From assembly GCA_900313295.1 (NCBI GenBank), contig OMQS01000114.1, positions 1-9,070 of the forward strand: a stretch of DNA of 9,070 nt, read 5' to 3'. Positions 1 to 6,356 of this stretch are shown in pieces. How positions within the stretch are numbered: the first letter of the stretch is position 1; each line of letters begins with the position of its first letter. Made by a program: the position numbers and the translations under genes. This DNA comes from an uncultured Eubacteriales bacterium (GTDB taxonomy: Bacteria; Bacillota; Clostridia; Oscillospirales; Oscillospiraceae). The notes under the pieces are model-generated. The model was given only the letters and a program-made list of their open reading frames with translations, was not told where the DNA came from and made no database searches.

Positions 1-198
1 ACCAGCAACGGCGCCCTGACGTATTATTTATATGAGCGGGGCTTGGTTGCGCCGGAGACGGAGAACCTGTTTTTGCAGGGCGAACACATGGGACGCCCCT
101 CCCGCATCCGCAGCCGCCTGACGGAAAAGGACGGCGCCGTGAAGGTGCGCATCGGCGGGCAGGCCGTGATGAGCCTTGCAGGCGAAATGGATCTGTAA
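1..198 (+). CDS. PhzF-family isomerase/epimerase, C-terminal fragment
   Basis: The open frame enters from the left edge and ends at TAA 196-198, leaving 65 residues. The fragment starts TSNGAL and carries GEHMGRPS at residues 27-34, then a short beta-rich stretch (KVRIGGQAV) and a final GEMDL. This order, a G-rich helix start, a QG/GRPS loop and a last strand with GG-AV, is typical of the C-terminal half of PhzF-like proteins, which have a diaminopimelate-epimerase fold. The catalytic Glu of the family lies in the N-terminal half, outside the window, so activity and substrate cannot be judged. Most chromosomal PhzF paralogues have no known substrate, and a phenazine pathway should not be assumed. 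The next promoter begins 8 bp after the stop and no terminator is seen, so some readthrough into the next gene is possible. Confidence 0.85.
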   Translation, partial: TSNGALTYYLYERGLVAPETENLFLQGEHMGRPSRIRSRLTEKDGAVKVRIGGQAVMSLAGEMDL

Positions 199-205
199 GG
201 CATAC

Positions 206-234
206 TTGCTATTGCCATGTCGATATGCTATAAT
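206..234 (+). promoter_or_regulatory. Sigma-A promoter for the nucleotidyltransferase gene
   Basis: The -35 box is TTGCTA (206-211), followed by a 17-bp spacer and a perfect TATAAT -10 box (229-234). TGC directly before the -10 (226-228) gives an extended -10. Transcription should start near 241, leaving a leader of about 32 nt before the ATG at 273. Confidence 0.8.
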
Positions 235-272
235 CGACAGGTAATTTGAAAATGTGCAGGAGGCAGCTTTAT

Positions 273-1187
273 ATGAAGGCAGCACTTGTTATCATGGCCG
301 CCGGTCTTGGCTCCCGCTACGGCGGCAACAAGCAGCTGGACGGCGTCGGCCCCGCAGGGGAGACCTTGATGGAGTATTCCATCTATGATGCCATTCGGGC
401 GGGTTTTACCAAGATCGTGTTCGTCATCAAGCCCGGCATGGAGGAGATGATGCGCCGCACCTGCGGGGACTATGTAGCCCGCCGCACGGCGCGAAACGGC
501 GAACCGGTGGAGGTGTGCTACGCGGTGCAGGATTTTTCCGGCCTGCCGGACTTTTATACCCTGCCGCCGGAGCGGGTGAAGCCGTTTGGTACGGGGCACG
601 CTATGCTCTGCGCCCACTCCTGCGTCAGTGAGCCGTTCTGCGTCATAAACGCCGACGACTACTACGGCGTGGACGCCTACGCCATGCTCTATGAGCAGCT
701 GCAGCGTCTGCCGGAGCAGGGGCGCGCCGCCATGGTGGGCTATCTGCTGAAAAACACTGTCAGCGAGCGAGGCACCGTGTCTCGGGGCGTTTGTCGGGTG
801 GAGAACGGCCGCCTGCTGGGGATAAAGGAAACGCTGAAGATCCGGCAGGAGCCGGACGGCACCATTATTGACGAAGCGGAGGGCGTGCTGCCTGCCGACG
901 CGGTGGTTTCCATGAATTTCTGGGGCTTTGCGCCTTCATTTTTCAAGGAAATGCAGCAGTATTTCTATGATTTCCTGCGCAATGAGGCGCGGGATAATAG
1001 CAAGGCCGAGTGCATGCTGCCCAGTTTGGTGGGCAAACTCATTGGCGAGGGCAAATTACAAGTCACCGTCCTGCAGTCCCATGACCGCTGGTTCGGCATG
1101 ACCTATCACGAGGATCGTCAAGCCGTGGTGCAGGCGCTGCAGCGGCTCCATGACAGCGGCGTATACCCCGGAACACTCAGAGACTGA
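273..1187 (+). CDS. Sugar nucleotidyltransferase (NTP_transferase family)
   Basis: The product (304 residues) is a probable nucleoside-diphosphate-sugar pyrophosphorylase, which joins an NTP and a sugar-1-phosphate or similar phosphorylated alcohol. The N-terminal signature AAGLGSRYGGNKQ (residues 9-21) is the nucleotide-binding loop, with R15 and K20 in the expected places. FGTGHA (105-110) fits the base or substrate-binding segment, and INADDYYG (125-132) holds the metal-binding aspartate. VSMNFWGF (212-219) matches the conserved strand after the active site. I chose the ATG at 273 because AGGAGG lies at 258-263; an in-frame TTG at 246 and ATG at 252 lie upstream of or within that site and would add nine residues that do not fit the family start. 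The exact sugar is not readable. The downstream amidase-like surface gene is probably co-transcribed, which hints at an envelope role, but this is inference. Confidence 0.85.
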   Translation: MKAALVIMAAGLGSRYGGNKQLDGVGPAGETLMEYSIYDAIRAGFTKIVFVIKPGMEEMMRRTCGDYVARRTARNGEPVEVCYAVQDFSGLPDFYTLPPERVKPFGTGHAMLCAHSCVSEPFCVINADDYYGVDAYAMLYEQLQRLPEQGRAAMVGYLLKNTVSERGTVSRGVCRVENGRLLGIKETLKIRQEPDGTIIDEAEGVLPADAVVSMNFWGFAPSFFKEMQQYFYDFLRNEARDNSKAECMLPSLVGKLIGEGKLQVTVLQSHDRWFGMTYHEDRQAVVQALQRLHDSGVYPGTLRD

Positions 1188-1213
1188 AGCGACATTGTGG
1201 AGAGTGAAAATTG

Positions 1214-2512
1214 ATGAGCAGGATGCAAAGAAGGAAACCGTGGTACAAAAAGCCCGCGGGCATATGCGGCATCGCAGCGGCGGTGCTGGTCATTGTGGGT
1301 CTGGTGCTGTTTTTCGCGCTGCGGGGCAGCGGCAGTAAGCATCCCGATGTGTCGGATGATCCCTCAGTGGAGGTGCCGGACGGAAAGCAGGACGACATTC
1401 CCGCTGATGTGCCCATTGATGAGGAGCCACCGGAGCAGATTGATCCAAACCCCGAGCCGGGAGCAGAGAGCGTTATAAAGGCTGGATCCAACCACGGGAG
1501 CTTTACCGCAGCCGGCAGCCTGACTGAGGGACAGAAACAGGCCATTTTCGACTATATGGATTCCTATTATTCGTCTCTGGCGGGCTTGGCAGTGAAAGAA
1601 GTGGGGAACCCCTTCTATGGCTCTGACATTGCAAGCAGGGAAAAGGGCGCATGGAACACCATAATAGATGTGCGCAAGAGCGCCTTGGAGGATCTCTCCG
1701 CCAGCAACTATAGCTTCACCCTGCGGGTGACGGGGGTAAACACCTCGGACGGAACGGCGCATGTTGCGCTCATTGAGGATAATACCCAGCAGTTCAGAGC
1801 CTTGAGCGTCCTGACGGAGCAGTTCAATGTGGCTCATAACTTTTGGCTGAAACGGGACGGCTCTTTGTGGAAGGTGTCTGACCACAAGTGCAATAACGGC
1901 CTGTTCTATTCCTATAAGCATGATAGTTCTGCCGGCAGAGACGGCCGCTATAGCACCATCATGTCCTATATCACCCAGCGCCACAGTCAGTTTGATGCGC
2001 AGGGGAATTCCCCCGCTGTGACCTGTGATAACACCTATGACCGCACGGCGGCCTACAACTACATGATGAAGTGGGTGGGCGCCCGCAATTCCAATTGGAC
2101 AAAATTCGACGATTGGGGCGGAAACTGCCAGAATTTTGCTTCCCAGGTCCTGACCGCCGGCGGTATCCCCATGAACAGCCGCTGGTACTGGAAGTCCGCC
2201 GGGGATGTGACTTCCTCGTGGATCAACGTGGGCGGCTTCACGGATTATGCCGCTTCTGCCTCCGCAACAGAGATGGTCTGCGATGCCAACGCCAACTATT
2301 ATGACGGCGACGTAGGCGACGTGCTGCTGATCGGCATTGAAAACGCCAGAAGCCACGCCACAGTCATCAGCGCCGTGGTGAAGGACGACGCAGGCAGAAC
2401 GGTGGATTACCTCCTCTGCTCCAATACGAACGACCTGCGGAATTTCCCCGCCGGTGCATACCACTCTTCCAACCAGCGCCTGTTCCGCATTTTCGGCTGG
2501 AACAATGGATAA
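1214..2512 (+). CDS. Membrane-anchored extracytoplasmic protein with putative amidase domain
   Basis: The product has 432 residues. A basic N-terminus (RRKPWYKK) is followed by one hydrophobic segment at about 17-37, so the rest should lie outside the membrane. Residues 40-85 form an acidic, Pro-rich linker. A middle domain (about 95-235) of mixed helix and strand looks like a small stalk or NTF2-like domain, but I cannot assign it. The C-terminal part (about 268-432) matches the putative amidase domain (Amidase_6, papain-like fold): YDRTAAYNYMMKW, then GGNCQNFASQVL with probable nucleophile C305, then ARSHATVIS with probable base H381, and a polar CSNTND stretch near 402-407. ATG 1214 is preferred over TTG 1211 because GGAGAG (1199-1204) is spaced well for it. 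Substrate is unknown; cleavage of peptidoglycan stem peptides or another amide is plausible. The 26-bp gap to the nucleotidyltransferase gene and lack of a promoter suggest one operon. Confidence 0.8.
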   Translation: MSRMQRRKPWYKKPAGICGIAAAVLVIVGLVLFFALRGSGSKHPDVSDDPSVEVPDGKQDDIPADVPIDEEPPEQIDPNPEPGAESVIKAGSNHGSFTAAGSLTEGQKQAIFDYMDSYYSSLAGLAVKEVGNPFYGSDIASREKGAWNTIIDVRKSALEDLSASNYSFTLRVTGVNTSDGTAHVALIEDNTQQFRALSVLTEQFNVAHNFWLKRDGSLWKVSDHKCNNGLFYSYKHDSSAGRDGRYSTIMSYITQRHSQFDAQGNSPAVTCDNTYDRTAAYNYMMKWVGARNSNWTKFDDWGGNCQNFASQVLTAGGIPMNSRWYWKSAGDVTSSWINVGGFTDYAASASATEMVCDANANYYDGDVGDVLLIGIENARSHATVISAVVKDDAGRTVDYLLCSNTNDLRNFPAGAYHSSNQRLFRIFGWNNG

Positions 2513-2537
2513 GTAATTTGTTTTTGCGATGTAATAA

Positions 2538-2566
2538 GGGCACCGGCTTTTGCCGGTGCCCTCTTT
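2538..2566. terminator. Hairpin terminator between convergent genes
   Basis: A perfect 10-bp stem (2538-2547 with 2552-2561, GGGCACCGGC arm) encloses a TTTT loop. On the + strand it is followed by TCTTT, a weak U-tract. On the - strand the following bases read TTATTAC. It lies between a + gene ending at 2512 and a - gene ending at 2582, so it may serve both directions. Confidence 0.75.
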
Positions 2567-2581
2567 CCGCTTGCGGGAGCG

Positions 2582-2680
2582 TCAGTTGCACTCCTTGGCC
2601 TGCTTGTTCTGCTCCTGGTTCTGGTTCTTATTTTGATTCTGATTCTGGTTCTGATTTTTGTTCTGGTTATTCTTAGCCAT
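2582..2680 (-). CDS. Short Asn/Gln-rich low-complexity peptide (32 aa)
   Basis: I do not recognise a family with certainty. The peptide begins MAKNNQNKNQ and is almost wholly Asn, Gln and Lys: 21 of 32 residues are N or Q. It ends with a charged tail containing one Cys (KECN). There is no hydrophobic segment and no signal peptide. The start at 2680 is chosen because a very strong ribosome binding site (AAAGGAGGTG, 2687-2696 read on the - strand) sits 6 nt upstream. A longer in-frame reading from 2833 would run over this site and over the opposite infC promoter, and is unlikely. Small N/Q-rich proteins of this kind occur in spore-forming Clostridia and include spore-associated proteins, but I see no recognisable small acid-soluble protein motif. 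No convincing promoter was found. The strong SD and the downstream hairpin support a real gene. Confidence 0.6.
   Translation of the reverse strand: MAKNNQNKNQNQNQNQNKNQNQEQNKQAKECN
2604..2670 (-). repeat. Imperfect hexanucleotide tandem repeat inside the N/Q-rich gene
   Basis: On the + strand the stretch is a degenerate run of six-base units of the type GGTTCT / GATTCT; on the coding strand these read as alternating Asn and Gln codons. The variation is mostly synonymous. Such a repeat could change length by slippage in whole codon pairs without shifting the frame. Confidence 0.6.
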
Positions 2681-2764
2681 TGTCAGCACCTCCTTTTTGT
2701 ACCTGTGTACGGCTTTAGTGTGGCATGTCGCGGAAGAAATATACAAAAAACAGCCAAAAACATG

Positions 2765-2793
2765 TTGACATCCGCGCGGCTGGGTGCTACAAT
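2765..2793 (+). promoter_or_regulatory. Sigma-A promoter of the infC operon
   Basis: A perfect TTGACA -35 box (2765-2770), a 17-bp spacer and a TACAAT -10 box (2788-2793), with TGC immediately upstream as an extended -10, form the strongest promoter in the window. Transcription should begin near 2800. It lies about 85 bp from the start of the divergent N/Q-rich gene. Confidence 0.9.
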
Positions 2794-2799
2794 ACCATA

Positions 2800-2932
2800 G
2801 GAAAACAAAGAAGGCAGGATGCATCCGCCTCACCTCCAGCCACCGGCAAAGAGGTCAATAGCGTAAGACGATTCCGTTTGCGGGGTCGGTTTGGGCTATG
2901 CGGGTGCTTTCGGCATCCGTGTTTTTATTTTT
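2800..2932 (+). ncRNA. Structured infC leader, probable L20-type autoregulatory element
   Basis: The roughly 150-nt leader between the promoter and infC can fold into two internal hairpins. The first is ACCTC (2832-2836) with GAGGT (2851-2855), containing an inner GCC/GGC stem. The second is GAC...GTC (2867-2887) with an inner CCG/CGG stem. GCATCCGC (2821-2828) can pair with GCGGGTGC (2900-2907), closing a multibranched structure around both hairpins. The same 2900-2907 segment is the 5' arm of the intrinsic terminator at 2898-2932, so the two states are mutually exclusive. Ribosomal protein L20 is known to repress this operon in Bacillus subtilis through attenuation in the leader. Gene order and architecture fit that model; I could not align the leader to the family consensus. 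Confidence 0.65.
2898..2932 (+). terminator. Attenuator terminator in the infC leader
   Basis: A 10-bp stem (2898-2907 with 2913-2922, including three G-U pairs) with loop TTTCG is followed by a T-rich run (TTTTTATTTTT, 2922-2932). It stands between the promoter and the infC ribosome binding site, so it must be conditional for the operon to be expressed. Confidence 0.75.
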
Positions 2933-2951
2933 GAATGGAGGTGTTTCGGCC

Positions 2952-3470
2952 ATTAGCAAGCTGCAGCATGAATTGAACGAGGAGATCCGCGACAAAGAGA
3001 TCCGCCTCATCGGTGAGACCGGCGAGCAGATGGGCATTGTTTCCTCTGAGGAGGCTCTGCGCATTGCAGATGAGCGTGGGTTGGATCTGGTGAAAATTTC
3101 TCCGCAGGCAGTGCCCCCCGTGTGCAAGCTGATGAACTACGGCAAGTACAAGTTCGAGCAGAGCAAGCGGGAAAAGGAAGCCAGAAAGAACCAGCATGTG
3201 GTGGAGATCAAGGAGATTCGGATGTCCCCGGGCATTGATGTGGGCGATTTCAACACCAAGCTGAAAAACGCCCAGAAGTTCCTGGCAGACGGCAACCGTG
3301 TGAAGGTTTCCGTGCGTTTCCGCGGCCGTGAAATGGCGCATACGGAGATCGGTCGGGATCTGCTGAACAAGTTTGCCGAGCAGTGCGCCGAGACAGCAAC
3401 ATTGGAAAAGGCTGCCAAAATGGAGGGGCGGAATATGTCCATTTTCCTCTCTCCCAAAGCAGGCAAGTAA
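2952..3470 (+). CDS. infC: Translation initiation factor IF-3
   Basis: IF3 binds the 30S subunit, prevents 50S joining and checks start codon and initiator tRNA. From the ATT at 2952 the protein has 172 residues, the usual family length. The N-domain runs NEEIRDKEIRLIG to about residue 75, with PPVCKLMNYGKYK as the family signature. The C-domain includes KEIRMSPGIDVGDF, RVKVSVRFRGREMAH and MEGRNMSIFLSPK. The start is chosen because GGAGGTG (2937-2943) lies 8 nt before ATT, the family N-terminus reads ISK-x-NEEIR here, and infC genes of E. coli and Geobacillus are known to start with AUU. The ATG at 2898 and TTG at 2931 are in frame but lie inside the leader terminator and its U-tract, with no ribosome binding site. 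An AUU start allows IF3 to repress its own translation. It is first in an operon with rpmI and rplT. Confidence 0.93.
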   Translation: MSKLQHELNEEIRDKEIRLIGETGEQMGIVSSEEALRIADERGLDLVKISPQAVPPVCKLMNYGKYKFEQSKREKEARKNQHVVEIKEIRMSPGIDVGDFNTKLKNAQKFLADGNRVKVSVRFRGREMAHTEIGRDLLNKFAEQCAETATLEKAAKMEGRNMSIFLSPKAGK

Positions 3471-3478
3471 TTCGCGTT

Positions 3479-3494
3479 TCCGCCACGGGGCGGA
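3479..3494 (+). other. Small hairpin between infC and rpmI
   Basis: TCCGCC (3479-3484) and GGCGGA (3489-3494) form a perfect 6-bp stem with loop ACGG, 8 nt upstream of the rpmI ribosome binding site. No U-tract follows, so it is not a terminator. It may protect the mRNA or affect rpmI translation. Confidence 0.4.
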
Positions 3495-3518
3495 GAATAT
3501 ACGGAAGGAGTATTTATC

Positions 3519-3716
3519 ATGCCTAAACTGAAGACCCATAGCGGCGCAAAGAAGCGCTTCAATCTGACGAAGTCCGGTAAGGTCAAGAGAGCTCGTGCTT
3601 TCAAGAGCCACATCCTGACCAAGAAGGACACCAAGCGTGGCCGTCGCCTGCGCACCGGCACCTATGCCGACTGCACCAACGAGGCGACCATCCGCAAGAT
3701 GATCCCTTACAAATAA
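3519..3716 (+). CDS. rpmI: 50S ribosomal protein L35
   Basis: The 65-residue, very basic protein has the family start [14 protein letters not shown] and continues [20 protein letters not shown], then a basic RGRRLR segment, and ends with a short helix ([10 protein letters not shown]). L35 is a component of the large ribosomal subunit. Length matches the family (about 64-66). GGAAGGAG (3503-3510) lies 8 nt before the ATG. It is the middle gene of infC-rpmI-rplT, 48 bp after infC and 34 bp before rplT, and should be co-regulated by L20. Confidence 0.97.
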   Translation: MPKLKTHSGAKKRFNLTKSGKVKRARAFKSHILTKKDTKRGRRLRTGTYADCTNEATIRKMIPYK

Positions 3717-3750
3717 TTGACGGAATCGTTAGAATAGGAGGCAAGAACAA

Positions 3751-4101
3751 ATGGCAAGAGTTAAAGGCGCAATGATGGCGCGTAAAAGAAGAAATAAGAC
3801 CCTGAAGCTGGCCAAGGGTTACTGGGGTGCCAAGTCCAAGCACTTCAAGATGGCCAATGAGCAGGTCATGAAGTCCCTGACCTACGCCTATGTCGGTCGC
3901 CGGCTGAAGAAGCGCGACTTCCGTCAGCTGTGGATCACCCGCATCTCCGCCGCCTGCAAGCAGAACGGCATGAACTATTCTACCTTCATGCACGGCCTGA
4001 AGGTGGCCGACATCCAGATCAATCGCAAGATGCTCTCTGAGATGGCCATCAACGACGCCGTGGCGTTCGCCGCCCTGTGCGACATCGCCAAGAAGGCCTA
4101 A
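3751..4101 (+). CDS. rplT: 50S ribosomal protein L20
   Basis: The product (116 residues) is L20, an early 23S rRNA-binding assembly protein and, in Firmicutes and E. coli, a repressor of its own operon. The basic N-terminal tail ([24 protein letters not shown]) precedes the globular domain, which has [29 protein letters not shown] and a C-terminal helical region ending AKKA. Length is the family norm. AGGAGG (3736-3741) lies 9 nt upstream of the ATG. It is last in its operon and is followed by a strong terminator. The leader upstream of infC is the likely site of L20 feedback. Confidence 0.97.
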   Translation: MARVKGAMMARKRRNKTLKLAKGYWGAKSKHFKMANEQVMKSLTYAYVGRRLKKRDFRQLWITRISAACKQNGMNYSTFMHGLKVADIQINRKMLSEMAINDAVAFAALCDIAKKA

Positions 4102-4118
4102 GTCTATATTATATCTGC

Positions 4119-4155
4119 AAAAAGTGCAGTCTCCGGGCTGCACTTTTTCCTTTTT
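4119..4155 (+). terminator. Rho-independent terminator after rplT
   Basis: An 11-bp stem, AAAAAGTGCAG (4119-4129) with CTGCACTTTTT (4138-4148), and an 8-nt loop are followed by CCTTTTT. The A-rich 5' arm suggests it could also act on antisense transcripts. It closes the infC operon. Confidence 0.93.
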
Positions 4156-4159
4156 CATC

Positions 4160-4188
4160 TGTACAATCAAAAAAATTTGCAGTATAAT
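4160..4188 (+). promoter_or_regulatory. Promoter of the flavodiiron gene
   Basis: A TGTACA -35 box (4160-4165, four matches to consensus), a 17-bp spacer and a perfect TATAAT (4183-4188) lie just after the rplT terminator. Transcription should start near 4195, giving a leader of about 25 nt. Confidence 0.75.
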
Positions 4189-4218
4189 AACAAAAAAATA
4201 TACCGGGAGGAAACCAGT

Positions 4219-5559
4219 ATGTATTGTGTTCGCAAAGTCAACGAGAATTACACATGGATCGGCGCCGACAGCCGGCGTCTGGCCGTGTTTGAGGGCGTCT
4301 TCGGCGTGCCCGACGGCGTGTCTTACAACAGCTACCTGCTCCTGGACGAAAAGACCGTCCTGTTTGACACGGTGGACGCCCAGGTGATCCGCCAGTTTCG
4401 TGAGAATCTGCTGCAAACGCTGAACGGCCGCACCCTGGACTACATCGTGGTCCACCACATGGAGCCGGACCACACCGCCGAGCTGGAGGATCTGGTGCTG
4501 CGCTTCCCCCATGTGCAGATCCTTTGCACCGCCATGGCCAAGACCATGATCGGCCAGTTTTTCGGCCATGCCTATGACGATCGCATCCGCGTCTGCAAGG
4601 AGGGCGATACCCTCTGCACCGGCCGCCACACCCTGCAATTCGTCATGGCGCCTATGGTCCACTGGCCGGAGGTGATGATGACCTATGACCAAACGGACAA
4701 ACTCCTGCTGTCGGCGGATGCCTTCGGCAGCTTCGGCGCGCTGAACGGCCGCCTCTTTGCCGATGAGGTGGATTTTGACCGCGACTATCTGGACGAGTGC
4801 CGCCGCTATTACACGAATATCGTGGGCAAGTACGGCTCCCAGGTGCAGGCGGTGCTGCAGAAGGCGGCGTCGCTGGACATCACCATGCTCCTGCCCCTCC
4901 ACGGCTTCGTGTGGCGCAAGGATCTGGCGTATATTCTGGGCAAGCACGACCTTTGGAGCCGCTATGAGCCGGAGGTGCGCGGCGTGATGATCGCCTACGC
5001 CTCCATTTACGGCGACACGGAGTGCGCCGCCAACATTCTGGCCTGCCGCCTGGCGGAGCAGGGGGTACGGGTGCAGATGTTTGACACCTCCGTGACTCCG
5101 TCCTCCTATGTCCTGTCCGCCGCGTTCCAATACAGCCATCTGGTGTTCGCCGCTCCCACCTACAACGGCGGCGTGTTCATCACCATGGAGGAGCTGCTGC
5201 GGGACATCGCCGCCCACGGCCTGCGGGATCGCCGCATGGTGCTGTTGGAAAACGGCTCCTGGGCGCCTGCCAGTGGCCGCGAAATGCAGAAAATCTTGAA
5301 AGATCTCAAGGGCTGGAGCCAGCTGGAGGACACCTTTACCCTGCGCTCCGCTCTGCGGGAGGATCAGACCCTGCAGCTGGAGCGTCTGGCCTCGGCGCTG
5401 GCCAAAGACGTGCAGACGGCGCCCGCTGCCCATGCGTCCGAGGAGAGAAAACAGTTCGTCTGCAAGGTGTGCGGCTATGTGTACGAGGGCGACACTCTGC
5501 CCGAGGACTACAAGTGTCCGCTGTGCGGCGCGGGCGCGCAGTATTTTGTGGAAAAATAA
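4219..5559 (+). CDS. Flavodiiron protein (FprA/ROO type) with C-terminal rubredoxin domain
   Basis: The product (446 residues) should reduce O2 to water, or NO to N2O, in the cytoplasm. Residues 1-250 form the metallo-beta-lactamase-like diiron domain with every ligand present: H80-x-E82-x-D84, H148, D167 and H228. The spacings closely match those of Desulfovibrio gigas ROO. Residues 254-400 are a flavodoxin-like FMN domain, starting [13 protein letters not shown] and including APTYNGGVF. Residues 413-446 are a short rubredoxin-type domain with C415, C418, C433 and C436 (CKVCGY and CPLCG), which would bind one iron and feed electrons to the FMN. The two CxxC pairs are closer than in free rubredoxin, as in rubrerythrin-type domains. 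I chose ATG 4219 for its GGGAGGA site (4205-4211); TTG 4177 lies in the promoter. It appears to be a single-gene unit. Confidence 0.95.
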   Translation: MYCVRKVNENYTWIGADSRRLAVFEGVFGVPDGVSYNSYLLLDEKTVLFDTVDAQVIRQFRENLLQTLNGRTLDYIVVHHMEPDHTAELEDLVLRFPHVQILCTAMAKTMIGQFFGHAYDDRIRVCKEGDTLCTGRHTLQFVMAPMVHWPEVMMTYDQTDKLLLSADAFGSFGALNGRLFADEVDFDRDYLDECRRYYTNIVGKYGSQVQAVLQKAASLDITMLLPLHGFVWRKDLAYILGKHDLWSRYEPEVRGVMIAYASIYGDTECAANILACRLAEQGVRVQMFDTSVTPSSYVLSAAFQYSHLVFAAPTYNGGVFITMEELLRDIAAHGLRDRRMVLLENGSWAPASGREMQKILKDLKGWSQLEDTFTLRSALREDQTLQLERLASALAKDVQTAPAAHASEERKQFVCKVCGYVYEGDTLPEDYKCPLCGAGAQYFVEK

Positions 5560-5562
5560 GAG

Positions 5563-5590
5563 AAAGCGGCGGTCTTTGCGGCCGCTTTTT
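5563..5590 (+). terminator. Rho-independent terminator after the flavodiiron gene
   Basis: AAAGCGGC (5563-5570) pairs with GCCGCTTT (5581-5588) around a 10-nt loop, and the 3' arm runs into TTTTT. It starts 4 bp after the stop codon. Confidence 0.85.
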
Positions 5591-5592
5591 CC

Positions 5593-5621
5593 TTGTGCTG
5601 CCTGCCGGAATATGGTATACT
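5593..5621 (+). promoter_or_regulatory. Extended -10 promoter for the YhhN-family gene
   Basis: TATACT (5616-5621) is preceded by TGG, an extended -10 motif. A partial -35 box TTGTGC (5593-5598) stands 17 bp upstream. The A-run after it leads directly into the ribosome binding site, so the leader is short. Confidence 0.6.
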
Positions 5622-5649
5622 GAAAAAAACGGAAGGAAAGGAGCGCACT

Positions 5650-6303
5650 ATGCGGTTTGTTCTGATCCCCTTTGCCATCTGCCTGCTGCTGTATATCCGG
5701 CAGGAGAATCAGTATCGCTTCCGTGCGGCCACGGCGCTGAAGCTCCTCCTCACCATGACGCTGACGGTGTGCCTGACCGTGGCGCTCGTGCGCGATTTTT
5801 CGCCGGTGCTGCTGCTGGCGGCGGTGGGCATGCTGCTGTGCGCCGGCGGCGATTTTTTCCTTCAGTACATCCGGCTGGATGCGGCCAAATTCACAAAGGG
5901 CATCCTGCTGTTCGGCCTGGGGCAGATGTGCAACATCACGGCGCTGAGCCTGCTGGCTCCCTTCCACTGGTGCGCTGCGGCGCTGTTGGCGGCGCTGCTG
6001 GCGCTGGCCGTCGTCCTCAAAACGGCCGGCCGTTGGGACACCTCGGTCAATGACCCGTGGCTGACCATATACACCGTGCTGGTGGCTGCCACGGCGGCCA
6101 AGAGCCTGTCAGTGGCCATCACCTGCGCCGGCCTGTCTGGCGGGGGGCTGCTGGGTCTGGGCGGCGCGCTGTTCTTCCTGTCGGACATGGTGCTGGGCAT
6201 CTGGAACTATCAGAAAAACCACATCCTTCTGGCGGATCTGAACTGGCTGCTGTATTTTGCGGGGCAGTTCCTCCTGTGCGCCGGCTACATTGCCGCCGCG
6301 TGA
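5650..6303 (+). CDS. YhhN-family integral membrane protein (lysoplasmalogenase-like)
   Basis: The product (217 residues) is nearly all hydrophobic, with about seven to eight predicted membrane helices. Family marks are GGDFFLQ (66-72), FTKGILLFGLGQ (81-92) and GGALFFLSDMVLG (171-183), with D68 and D179 as the two conserved aspartates, then YFAGQFLL near the C-terminus. The YhhN/TMEM86 family includes animal lysoplasmalogenase, which hydrolyses the vinyl-ether bond of lysoplasmalogens. Many anaerobic Clostridia make plasmalogens, so this activity is plausible but not shown. The ATG at 5650 follows AAAGGAG (5637-5643) at 6 nt; an upstream in-frame GTG-type start near 5593 lies in the promoter. 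It has its own promoter and terminator, so no operon partner gives a clue. Confidence 0.8.
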   Translation: MRFVLIPFAICLLLYIRQENQYRFRAATALKLLLTMTLTVCLTVALVRDFSPVLLLAAVGMLLCAGGDFFLQYIRLDAAKFTKGILLFGLGQMCNITALSLLAPFHWCAAALLAALLALAVVLKTAGRWDTSVNDPWLTIYTVLVAATAAKSLSVAITCAGLSGGGLLGLGGALFFLSDMVLGIWNYQKNHILLADLNWLLYFAGQFLLCAGYIAAA

Positions 6304-6312
6304 AGACCGCCG

Positions 6313-6336
6313 TCCCTGCGACCCGCTGGGCAGGGA
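6313..6336 (+). other. Hairpin after the YhhN-family gene
   Basis: TCCCTGC (6313-6319) and GCAGGGA (6330-6336) form a perfect 7-bp stem with a 10-nt loop. It is followed by ATATATTAAAT rather than a T-run. It may stabilise the 3' end of the transcript. Confidence 0.45.
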
Positions 6337-6356
6337 TATGTATATATTAAATAGGT

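Noticed and set aside
61..81. ENLFLQG segment resembling a TEV protease site
   Set aside because: It differs from the engineered consensus and sits within a normal PhzF C-terminus, so it is chance, not vector sequence.
1364..2464. 366-codon open frame on the - strand
   Set aside because: It is the antisense shadow of the amidase-domain gene, with no recognisable domain and no matching ribosome binding site.
2681..2833. 83-residue version of the - strand N/Q-rich protein
   Set aside because: The extra 51 residues read through the strong SD at 2687-2696 and across the opposite infC promoter; the upstream start has no SD.
2898..2951. ATG at 2898 or TTG at 2931 as infC start
   Set aside because: ATG 2898 is in the 5' arm of the leader terminator and TTG 2931 is in its U-tract; neither has an SD. 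The added residues do not resemble an IF3 N-terminus.
3601..5967. 788-codon open frame on the - strand
   Set aside because: It runs antisense across rpmI, rplT, the flavodiiron gene and part of the YhhN-family gene, all firmly identified. The translation is rich in His, Gln, Ala and Arg, as expected for the antisense of GC-rich codons, and shows no domain.
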